From Aplectana chamaeleonis (Eukaryota > Nematoda > Chromadorea > Rhabditida > Cosmocercidae): a stretch of 64,000 nucleotides of DNA. Under the pieces are notes generated by a model. It made no database searches. It was not told where the DNA came from and worked only from the letters and a program-made list of their open reading frames with translations. Each line of letters starts with the position of its first letter. The first letter of the stretch is position 1. Location of the stretch: assembly GCA_029168955.1 (NCBI GenBank), contig JAPDOI010000269.1:248001-312000 (forward strand), read 5' to 3'. This document shows positions 39,601-51,600 of the stretch, one piece after another. A program made the position numbers and the translations under genes.

Positions 39601-42600
39601 TTCTTCAAAATCTTGTTACGCTGGAATACATTGCTTCCAAAGGCACTTCCTTACCAATCTTAGCCAACGCAAGGATGATATAGTGAGGAAGAGGGTGCTG
39701 GTAAGGCTATTCTTTCCGTTTTTTTCAAGAAAAATTTGCGTTCGTGCGTCTGCGGAGTAAGAGAAGAGACAACGATCAAGGGAAGAACAGCGTTCGCGCG
39801 GCAAGGACGCAATGGAGCAAAGTGACTTTTGCGCAGCAATGCGGAGCGTATCATGCGTACGAACCTTGCCTGCGGCACGCCACTGCACTTGCGTGACGAA
39901 TGAGAACGAGAATCAAGCCAAACCTTCAAGGTTAAGCTGTTAGAAAGGTTCGGCTTCACTTCTTGGGTAGAAGGAGGAATGCTTGATCTTCTCTGATAAG
40001 CTGAGTAACAAAGTGGATGAAGAAGCACTGTCGTGCCGACGGAAGGATTGACGGTCGGGGTCAATCCTTCCGTCGGCCAATCGAGAGAGTTCTTTACACC
40101 CCTGAGACATTGCCGATTGGCTGATGGGAGACAATATGGGTGTGCCGAATCCTTTGATAAGAACTAGACGCATTTCTCTACCATGCACATCATATTCCTG
40201 CAAACGTATGCAACGGAATACTGAAGTTTGCCCGATACAACGGTACGTAGTTCGCTAGAAACAATGCTAAGAAGTAATTTAGTGCTCTTGAGGTTTACAG
40301 CAATTAAATCCTTCAAATTACTTCTACAGCTATGATTCAGGTTTAAAATAGCTCATGACAACGAGTTAAAGTTTCGATGAGTGGACCTGGTGCACTCAGA
40401 AAACTTGACAGACCTAATACTGCCGACCCAGTCGATGATCAAAACCCTAATTAGGTCGAATAATAGGGAGACCCTTTGATAAGCATTATCCAGGAAGGAA
40501 ACATCTGGACTGTCTCGTTTAGTCGTCAAGAACCACCTAGATTGCGTTTTTATTCGTTCATCCGGCTCTTTGGCATCGCGCCAGGCCGGCAGCCACCGCA
40601 TCGCGACGGCGGTGCGGCTACCCCGCGCGGCGGGAATTCAAATGACAGCCGCCGATAGGATATAAATGCGTTGCTTTGGGGTTCCAGTGTCCGGTGAGTG
40701 ACCGCTGGTTCAGAGCTTGAGTAGATGGATTATCGAGCACGGAACGTTGACGCGTGCCACGAAACCAAGAGATAACGATTACTTATTTATCTAATCATGC
40801 GTAGGGAACCACGCCGGAAACATAAAACACAAAAGGTGTGAACGGATCACAGACACAATTGACAAATCATGCTGAAAATTATTCCATAAAATGGCGAGGG
40901 CTGTATCAGTCTCTTCTAGGTACTTTTCAGCAAGCTTTTTGAAGTGCGCTTGTGAGGTAGAAATAAGATATTTCTTCAAAATTTTCAAAAATTCAGGCCC
41001 AGCTCTCTGAGCAAAAAGTTAGGCCTTCATACGACTTTTGGCTGTTGTGAAACTCAGTTTAGCCAGTCCACCTTTAGTGGTTGAGGGGGGGGGCGTGTAA
41101 AAATTATTGAGGGGAACATGGATTTTACTGGTGATCAATTTGCAAACCATATTGAGATAATACTCCCTTCTACGGTAAAGTAGAGTCGAAAGTTTGAATG
41201 ATCTGTTACGGACAGAAGCTGAAGGAATTGAAGTGTAATCATATCCATATAGGCGAATTCAGAGCTTTGTAGTAAAGTTGTTTTAAACTGATTCAAGCTT
41301 TTGAATGCAGCGTATAGAAATAGGGTTGAACACCGTTGTACGGTATTCCACTACGGGGCGATTATATGATTTGTAAGCTTGAATAAGATGCTCTGTTGAT
41401 TTTGCTCATAGAGCTTTAACAGATTTCGTATGGCTCCATCTGCTCTATATGCAATCGTTTCACAATGTTCGTAAAGCTGCTCGTCTAGTACGGATCCTAA
41501 ATCTTGCAAAGTGCTAGAGCTATTGAGCTCCAGGTCACCAAGGTAGTATACGTGAATATCAGCGGGATCACCACGATGAAGCACCTCATTCTTATGTGCT
41601 GACAGGGAGAGCTTCCATCTCTCTGAGCAATCCGCAATTGAATTAGTACATACTACGTTCCCTACCAGAGGCTGGGCGACTGGGTGATCCTGGCTAACTG
41701 CCAGGACAGGAAATTTCTGAAAGTCTATGCGGCACCAGGTTGCCCTCAAAGTATTTTCAGTAAATGTGGTCTCTACAACCATTGCAGTGTACGTTTACTA
41801 GATTCACTCAAGTACAGTTTAGGTAAGTGAGGCTACGCACTAGGTCGATGTAACATTAACAATTACGATGTTTTGAAACACTTTTTTCGTCGCCCTCCTA
41901 AGTTCTTTTAGCAAAGTGTGAGAGCGTTCAAAATCGTTTTTCCTCGATCTCATGCTCTTTGTGGCTTACCGTAACACTCGGCAATGTTCGATTTTCGCAT
42001 TAAAATTTGTGTGTGGTCTCAGTATTGAATATTGATACATGCCCCTTTGTCTTCCATGAGACCATGAAATCTTTCAACATGCCTGGATCGATCATTCGAT
42101 ACCTCCGTGACTACGCGACGTTCACCATCAACGATAGAATTTCAACGCTACCTCAGCTCTGCAGGCTCGTTCAGTCGACGACAGACTAGAGACTACTGCA
42201 TGGGAAAGGTGAAGGACTTACACCATATTACTGATTGGGTCGTCCTTTGTTTATATAGCGCTTAATATTTTCTCCTGCTGCTCACCGCTTCAATACTCAC
42301 CACTTGTGGAAGGCGGTGCTTGCGGCAGATCTGATCGTTTTTCGTCCAGTGGTGAGGTTTGCAATTCATCCGCCGATTTTTCGGGCTCTTAAATTGTATC
42401 ATTGAGGGATAAATTTTAATGCAAGCGAAGCGAAGTGTTACTTACCAGAGTTATCCGGTTCGGGTTGGATCTCAGCAACCGGTTCTGCAATAAAAGAAAA
42501 TCCTCTTTAATAATTAACCAACGTTTGTTATTAGTGAGGATTAAGCCAGGTTACGGAAACTCTCCGTAAATCTTACTCGGTTCAGTGCAAGAAACGAGGA

Positions 42601-45600
42601 GAACAGTCGAGTTCAACAGCAAAGGGTAGCTTACGGAGCCAGCACAGGCGCTATAAAGTTTGAAAGTGCGCAGGGTCCAGGGAAGCCGACGTTGTGAACG
42701 ACTTCGACGGAGTTACAGATTCCCTACGCGATCAAGTTTGGAAGAATTTCAAGAGTTTTACTGAATCCCTTCCCGAAATCGCAAACTCAGTTTTTCGATC
42801 CAGAATGTTTCACGACCCTCTCCTCTCCTCCAATCCCATTGGGACCGATCGCAACCCCGCTGAAACCTGGCCATGCGTTATGATCGGCTTGTTTTTGCAT
42901 TCCTACATGATTTCGGGATTGAAATCGACTGTTCGTTTTGCCTACCGTAATCTTCGTCGGGTTCATCGAAGTCAGATGTCGTCGTTGGGCGTCGACGTAC
43001 AGTAATGTCAAGGGACATGGATATTCTCTTCGTTACATCTGGGTTAATATAAGCATGTTAGCTCTGGAATACACACGCTGTTAATTAGAGTTAACGAAGA
43101 TTAATATGGATTTATAGGGTTGAATTTATAGTCGGCACAGAATTAATCCTCATCTCAGTGTGCGTTGCCGTACTCTGAGACAGTCAACTTAAAGACACAG
43201 TCCAACCTCAGGGGTAGAATTTAATATTATTTTCCGCCCACCGTGTATAGCAACCCTGCCAAGCGCGAGATCTCAATTCGGTCAAATAAGTGAGAAACTG
43301 CAGGGAAAAAGTCGGCTCCGCCCACAATACCCCAAAAGCCTAACCGAAAGAGGAACCAAGAGCTCTGCTGTTGTAAATTTTGCATTTGGGCATAGCCTCA
43401 CAAACCAATTTTTTCATTTGCAAAAATTTTGTTCCCTATTCGGGGTGAAACGCTCGATTATATTTTTAGGGTATTGGGGGCGGGCCGACTTTTTCCCTGT
43501 AGCTTCTCACTTATTAGAGCGAATTGAGATCTTGCGCTTGGCAGTATTGCTAATCACGGTGGGCGGATCACAATATCAAGTTTTACCCCTGGGGTTGGAC
43601 TGTGTCTTTAAGACTGTTGGCGCAAACTCGGAGCACATTCGTGCATGCACCCACACAGGATTTTTAAATGATGTTAAATGTGGGTACCGACTATGTTGCG
43701 TAGTCTTCAAGTGGCAAGTAATACACTGTAAGTGGCACGTAACACACCCTTACAATACTAGTAAGTAGCACTTAATTAGCCAGAACCTTACTCTTTCTTG
43801 TAACAAATTTAGCTTCTTATACGACTTTATAAGGTTGGAGCCTTATGAAGCATGTGGTGTTTCAAGAGCATCAAGCTTCAGGCCCGCTGCTTCAGGCTGG
43901 GAACAGCACGTTTCGAACTTGCTGCCTCAGGAATTAAAGAACGAATTCTACGCCAGAATCTCACCGCAAACCTCCCCCCCCCCTCTAATGCTCCATTCAT
44001 GGAGCATGAATAAAGCAGTGAGCCTAACGCATGCTTCCAGAATACTGTCAACCAGTCTCCTCATCCTTACAACAGCTACCAGAGGTAATGTCGGATGAGG
44101 GGTCCGAGACTAGAGTTGGGTGAGTGACCACACTGACAAGTGTTGATTAAAAGGACCCAGGACCGGCGATGGCTCAACTCCACGTAAGCGGCACGGGTTT
44201 GCTTCAATTCTTCAGTACGGGGCCAGCTTCACAGATGAGTCTCATAAGTCGTAAGTATCATACCTATCCTCACGTAATACACCTGCCAGTACCAGGCTTG
44301 TAGGTAACATATCCATCTTGAAGATTGTACTCATACACTGGAGGGGGGCAAGCGCCGGACAATAGAGCCATTTTTCGACTTGGGGGAGCGACAGCGCAGG
44401 CCTCCCCCGAGGGGGGCTTCAGGGGAGGCCCCTGCTCTCCTCCGGCGCTTGTTTCCCGGGAGGAAGAGAGGGAAAGATGGGAAGAAGTCGTAGAAGGTAG
44501 TTTACGACAATAGAGGCCAGAGAAGGCATCTATCACGTGCTCGACCGGTATAAAAGGCGTCTCACCTCATGGAGAGCCGCATTCGGCCCAACAGGGCCGG
44601 CCCTGGACGGCGACTTCGAGTCACTGTCAGAAAGGGATATTTTTGAAGGAAAGCGGAGACGCTTTCGGGGGGGGGAGGGTGACGTCACTGCTCCGGAGCC
44701 GTGACGTCATGGCTCCGGGGCAGTGATGGGGGGGCTTCAAGGCAGTGACAGGGGGCTTCAGGGCAGTCACAGGGGGCTTCAGGGCAGTCACAGGGGGGGC
44801 TTCAGGGCAGTCACAGGGGGGCTTCAGGGCAGTCACAGGGGGGCTTCAGGGCAGTGACGGGGGGCTCCGATCAAGCCAAATTGTCACTCCGGCGGTAGCC
44901 CCCCCCCGATTGGGGGGGGGGCAAGCGCCGGTGCCCGGAGGGTTGCCCCCGTGGAGAGCTGCGCTAGCCCCCTCCAGTGTATGAGTAACATCATTCACTC
45001 GTGATAACTGCTTGATGAGAAACTCCTGAGCAGTCATATGCATCGAGTTTGTGCCTGCAATCTGTCTGCGGCAATACACACCGAGCTAGAGTTCGCGCAA
45101 TGATTTTAGTCCGATGAATGGACGGGGCTGCGACGGTAGATCACCCCGCACAAATCGAAACCCATTCTCTAGTGAGGCTGCCAACCCCGCACGGCCAGCC
45201 GCCTGGTTCATGCGTCAGACTAAAATGAAAACGGAAACCATAATTAACAATGCTGCGGCGTCCGTATACTCACAACACTGATGTTAAGTATAGATGTTAA
45301 GTAATCGACTACAGTAGACAGATCAGTTCTATTCGATAGTTCTGTGGGAAGTGAATGATTCAAACATCTCCCCGCCATTCAACCCTCCCCCCTTCAGACT
45401 AGCGCCGGAAATCGTGAAAATGCAGTAGACTATACTTTGACCGAATCGAATGATTCGAAAAATCATTCGACTGAAAAAGTCGACTTCGAATTATTCGAAA
45501 AGTCGAATATTCGAAAAAGGCAAAATCCCAAATTATTCGAGAACTCGAATATTCGAAAAGTTCAAAATCCCGAATTATTCGAAAACTCGAATATTTGAAA

Positions 45601-48600
45601 AGTTCAAAATCCCGAATTATTCGAAAAGTCGAATATTCGAAAAGTTGAAAATCCCGAATTATTCGAAAAGTCGAATATTCGAAAAAAATCTGAAAATGTA
45701 AAAGTATAGTAGAGACTGTCTATTAAGTTTAGGGGGCGCGATCGCAAAGCTTGGCGAAAAAATTATAGAAATAAGATTTATCTTCTGTATTTCACCTTAT
45801 AGGTCACCGTTCTATAACCACAGCGTGTGTCATAATTGCGGTCACTCGATAAATCGGGTACAAGTTCGTAGAGCTGAATGGCCATCGTTTGAATTAGGAG
45901 AGTTCTGATGACATCAACTCTTCATAATTCAAGACTCGTGAGCACGGAACACGCTCTGCGGAAGGATTCATCGGCAAGATTCGAAGGAGTTTTCTGCTAT
46001 CAGACGCATTTCTTGAGAAGGTTCAAGTAGCTGTTTCTTTTGAGTTTCACTTCCAAGAATCGTTTTGGTTTGCGGAGAATTTGCTATCCCTCCTACATGA
46101 TGATGAATCCTGCGGCACCAGAGCGAAGCGGTCTCGCGCAGATCCTGAACATTTAGCACCTCTAATGGTTCCGAGTTCCGGAATACAAGTTTTTCACACC
46201 CTCTTACCCTCTATGAAACGTCGTAATTTTCATCAATCGAGGCGCGAGGAGCGCGCGATGCTGCAGCTTCCGTCTGCCCTCCGCTCTCGCACTGTCCCTA
46301 ACCTACGCTCCGCACCAGCACGCGTAGGAGCCATGTGAATTTCGCCGTTTTATAGCCTGTAGCCGTTGCTGGATCGGCCACCCCAAAACGGTTCTACGAT
46401 GAAACTCGATAATGGATTGACGGTGACATGATGGCTTAGTCATTTCAAAAAGGACAGTAAAATAAATCCTGAAGGCTAGAATGCAAACAGCCAAAATGAA
46501 GCCCGCGTCAGTGCTAACCGCTCAGCTGAGCCCCACACAGTCTATAAGTACCAGGAGCGTGGCAAATAGGGTGTAGAGAATGCGCCTGAAGAGTCCATCT
46601 GCGTCCGTCCTTAACATACCCGATCGACGTTGATCCTCTGTACGCAAACCTACCGAAGAAAATACGCCCGCTGTGCCATCATGCGTTCCGGAGTCATGCA
46701 TTGTAAACGGATATGAACCGGGTAGGAGTATACCGGAGGGAGTGAGACGACTTTTCGACAAACTGTGACATGGGTCTGAGCCTCCAACAACCCCCAGCCG
46801 ATCAAAAATCGGAATGTTCCAACCGCGCTGGCGTAGTAACCGTCACTTCGGGGCATCCATGAGTCTGTGGTCCTTCTGAGTTATCAAAGGTTTGTGATGG
46901 AGCGAGGCGACTTTCTAAAGCTAATATTGCCTGAATAACTTCGATCCGGAACGTAAGAATGCTAGCGTGGTAAACACGCGTCTATGTCGTTTAATATATT
47001 TTTTTAGAAATGTTTATTATCCAAAAGAGGGTCGAAATCTGCAAAAGTTCGCAAAAGTTCGTCGAGAAAAAGTGTCTTCTAAAAAACTCGCAAAACTTCC
47101 TTCTTGAACTTCTGCTCTCTGGTTAGCTTTCGGTGCATAAAAAAATTCTCGAAATGTAAAAGTATAGTGCATAGCACCTTCTTCAGACCTGAAACACATA
47201 GATTATTGCAGCACTGGAATCGTTGCTACGGCAGACTGGCCTGGTGTGTCGCTGTTGTGACTGAGTACCGCAACCACTAATAAACGGCATTTTTATTATT
47301 ATATTTTATTAATTATTTAATATTCTGCCATATTTTTTAGGTTGACGATGCATTATGAAAAGAACATGTGTTAGATTAACCTGTCCGCCAACAAGTGAAA
47401 AAGAATTGCGGGAATTTTCTGAAATTGAGTGATCGTTAATGCTGTAAATGTTAGGGTTTGAAAGCTATAACAATACCAATAAAAATGAAAGCTATGACAA
47501 TACAAAGAAAAACTCACTGTGCTCTTCAAGGTAGTTCTCCGGCCCAGTCACATAGTGTTCCGTAGTCGTCTCCACCAACGTGTCCTCCACAGAATTTTCG
47601 CTTCCGTTCAACGCATACTGCTGTACTTTCGGGCCCTTGTCTTTCTTCAGCTTGATCTCCTTCTCTACGAGAGGCCTGTTGAGGAGGGTAAGCAGGCTGT
47701 CCTGTGCAGCTTGCGCCGCTAGCACCTGTGGAGATGCCGTCCGCTCGCCAGGAGCAGTCACATATTGCCATTCTGTGGACGTCTCCACCGGCTGCAGCTT
47801 GTCAGTCTCCGACTTGGCTGATACAGGCTCGTCAATAGACTCCTCTAGAATAGGATTGATTACAGCATCAATTATCGGGTCATAAGTTGTCGTCTCAATA
47901 GGAGGTGTCACAGTAGTTGTTGGTGCTTGTTGGGGTTTCGGAATCATTTTCACCTTCCAACCAGATTTCGTTTGCTTCTCTTCAAATGCCTTCTGGCGCT
48001 TATTGATTCCATGTACATGGCGGATCTTTTTCTTATATTTGCGAGTCCTTCGACGGGTTATGGTTACATTGAGGGGTGCTGGATGTGGGAAGGGAAGATC
48101 AATGTGAAGTGGTCTTGGTCGTGGGAAGGACGTCAGTTCGGACCTATTTTTAGACAAAGGATTGGAGTCATCAGGTTTGATAAGGTCTGATGAGAGGGAA
48201 ATCTTCACACGTTTTCTAGGACGTTCACTTAGTGGATGGTTAGGGGTGGATGGGTCGGAAATAGGGAGTTCAACAATCCGTTCGCCAGGCTTTACAAACT
48301 TGAGGTATGACGGATTCGAACTGTGTTTCCCAGGTCTTGGAAAAGAGGAAATCGGCAACTTCTTTGTATTCTTATACTTCCGCTTCTTGAATCTGTGAAT
48401 TTTGACTGTCAGTTTGGGTTGATCGGGTGCCACTTCAGAGTTGACCGTCTCCGTGATCTCGCTTGTGTCTAAGGAGGACTTGAAGTCAGAAGGTTTGGGT
48501 ATCTGCGAGGTAATTTTCAAGGGAAGAATCTTTGGTGCCGGAATAGTTTCGGTTTCTCTCGCCTCGATAGAGTTGGGCTTATGAACGGTTCCTGGGTGTT

Positions 48601-51600
48601 TTTTACTAGGCAGCTTCTTCGGTGTCGGAATAGTTTCGTTTTTATTTGCCTTAATATTTTCAGGCTCAAGGATGGTTTCCAAGTGCTTCTTAATCGGCAG
48701 CTTTTTTGGTTTCGGTAAAATTTTCGTACTACTCTCCTCGATATTGCTGGCAGCAGGGAGGGTTCCCAAGGGCTTTTTGTTCGGCAGCTTTTTCGGTTTG
48801 GGATTAGTTTCCGTATCCGTTTCCTCAATATTGTAGGGAGCAGGGAGGGTTACGAAGGGCTTTTTGTTGGGCAGCTTTTTAGGTTTGGGATTAGTTTCGG
48901 TATCCGTTTCCTCAATATTGTTAGGAGCAGGAAGGGTTGCCAAAGGCCTATTGTTCGGCAGCTTTTTAGGTTTAGGGAAAAGTTGTGAGATTGTTCTTAT
49001 AGGCAAACGTTTCGGTTTGGGAAGTTCTGTGCCTACATTGCTCGTCTTGAACCGTCTCGGCTCCGGGAACTGCGGTGGAAATACCTTGTTCGGCAGTTTT
49101 TTTGGACGTGGAAACATCGTTGAGGGAGTGGTTGTAGTCAGCTTCTTGGAATGTGGGAGAGCCGGTATTACAATTTCTGAAGAGAAATTTTCTGCATTTG
49201 GAAAATCTTCAGAGAATTTTGTATCAGGGAGCATCTTAGGAGCCGGAAACTCCGAATGGAGAGACTTTGTTGGCAGATGTTTCGGCTGGGGGAAAAGGGA
49301 CCTGCCGGACGTCTTCAGTGGCTTCGGCCTTGGAAAATCAGTATAGATAGATTTCTCGCCCCCTTTCGGTGCAGGATTGTGGGTAGCTACTTCAACAGAA
49401 CTTGCGGCATGTGCATGTGGTTTAAGGCGATCAAAGCGTTTCGACATCAAAGCCTTCGTTAGCTTTCGAGGTTTTAGTAGCTCGGATCTGCGTATTTTGG
49501 GTTTTGTGAGTGATGAGGAACTGAAAGGTGACGGCGTTTTCTTCTTCGACTTTTCATTCAGATCAGTTCGGCGGATAGTGAAAGCAGAAGACGACATCTT
49601 TTCGAAGAACTTGCTGATTTCATCCGGCATTTCTGGATCGAGCTTCTTGACGTTAACATCGCGAGCCTTGAATGTTAGTGCGTGATTCGAGTACGAAGAT
49701 GTTGGCTTCAGTGCATAGATGTTCATCGGTTTTCTAATCCGACCTGAAATGTGCTAGTGATGGCGTGCAAATAAAATTTAGCAGAACGTGATTAATACCA
49801 AGTGGTACCGGTGCATGTGACTCAGCGTTTATCTGCTTCATTCTAACGTTCTGAGCAAACTCTATTGTTTGGGAGAAAAAACTATTCTTGACCCCTTATG
49901 CCCACCTTTACTAACAGGGTAGGTGAGCATCAAGGGGAACTAGAACTAAATAACCTCGCTGACCCATACACCGATAGCGCAAGGAAGACAATCGCCTTCC
50001 CTCAGGCTTCAACGTAGAGTGAACTGAAAGCAAAGCTGCGAGTTTTTTTTTCAAAGCTTTCAAAACTCAGGAGAATGCAGGCTTAAACTCAACTGAATAG
50101 TGCCAACAAAAATTCGTGTTAGGGAACCGAATTGGAATCATAAAAACAAGCATAAAAATGCTAGAACGGAGAGGGTTCTCCTACTTCGCATACGCACTTT
50201 CCGTAACATCGGGAAAACTCCATCTAAAGATGCAAGTCCTCAAGCCGAAACCTACCTTCTGTAACCTAACGTCGCAATAATTTCTAGTGCCGTTAGGGCG
50301 CCAGCATCCAGGTTACAGTACTACAGGGCTTCAGGTCATGGTAGGGGGTTAATTCTATGGAAAGGGAGTTAACACTAATCTTGAATTACCATTACAGAAT
50401 TAACAGTCGTCAGTTATTAACAAAAAGGTTACTTGACGAGTCACCAGTGACGAGTCACTGGTGACTCGTCAAAGTGTCGGCCGACCGAGTCAAATTTAAA
50501 TTTTAAAGGCAATGTTTACGATGAAAATCGTTTCTCTGTTTTTCCGCCTATCTTAGAAACTGCCCCATGCTGATTCCAATGATGTCTCTGAAATCGTTCA
50601 AGACCTTCTGGGAACGGAGTTATGGTACCTCAAAAATTGAGCTAAGCAACCATTGTGGGCGAGTTGTCCGAGGCTTGTAAATTCCGTCTTTTGCAGTCGA
50701 TCTATGCGAGCTGACCTGAGTAAAGAGAGGAGCTGAGAATGAAGGGGAGAACGAGGCTGATGATTGGAAATCATCGCTCACCTCACGATCTTGAGCATTC
50801 ATTTGTTCACGTCGGTCGGCGTGTGTTGCGCTTTCAGGGTTTGCCTTGCGCTCAAAGTGGGAACTTCGAGCTGTTTTAAGGCTCTTCCTGGCTCGTTTTC
50901 ATGCGTTCTTTCGACGTCAACGTTACAGTGTGCCCCTCCACTACCCATTCCCAGGGGAAACTGAAACACATTTTTTATCGGGAACACTGCCTTTAACCTT
51001 TCACAGAGCTGTTTCTGAAAGTAGCCACATGCCAGCGACAGAGTATGCTATAGGCCTTAAACACGCATCGCAGCTCAATAAAAGGTGATTTTCACTTTGC
51101 CAAAATCCTTGTGGAACCCTCAATTCTCATTCATGAACGATATTTTGAGTAAGTTGTAAATGTGAGAATAGCATATCGTAGCCATACTCCACCACACCCT
51201 CACCCATAATTCGAAACGGTCTAGTTGCGCAGCTCACCCCAATGCACTCATTGAATGATATACAGACGGAATTTAGACTAAAAACCCGCCGAAGTCTTGG
51301 TATTCTGGTATTCAAAGAAATTCAGAGGGAATTGAGTTAGGCCGAATTCGTCAATGATTATACCCCAGGTAAAAGGGCAACTCGGGGTATAATCTCCCGC
51401 ATTCTCTAGAAAAGTGCGGATGATTATACCCTGATGCGCCCTTGTACCCGGTGTATAATCGTTGAAGAATCCGGCCTAGGGAGAGCTAACCATGGTGTAA
51501 CATCGGAAGAAGAGAGTATGCCTGTATGGATCGCTTAGCACAGATGTGGCCGCGTGAATATCGATTGACAATGGAATGGAATTCTACAACGTAAACGGGC

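Noticed and set aside
39567..39620. Possible exon NKILKKGPEG with donor GTAATT
   Set aside because: Phase 0 start does not fit exon 14 or exon 15, and it lies in the middle of a foldback element.
40036..40076. Perfect hairpin as transcription terminator
   Set aside because: The sequence is eukaryotic, no T-run follows, and it sits inside a foldback repeat.
44745..44984. Open frames with GGFRAVTG or TALKPPV repeats
   Set aside because: They reflect the 22-25-base G-rich array, not a gene.
45450..45701. 83-codon frame with repeated NYSKSRIFEK units
   Set aside because: It mirrors a 42-base DNA tandem repeat in a foldback element; no start context or splice sites support translation.
48864..49346. 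160-codon plus-strand frame
   Set aside because: Shadow of the repeat exon on the minus strand, which has splice sites and phase support.
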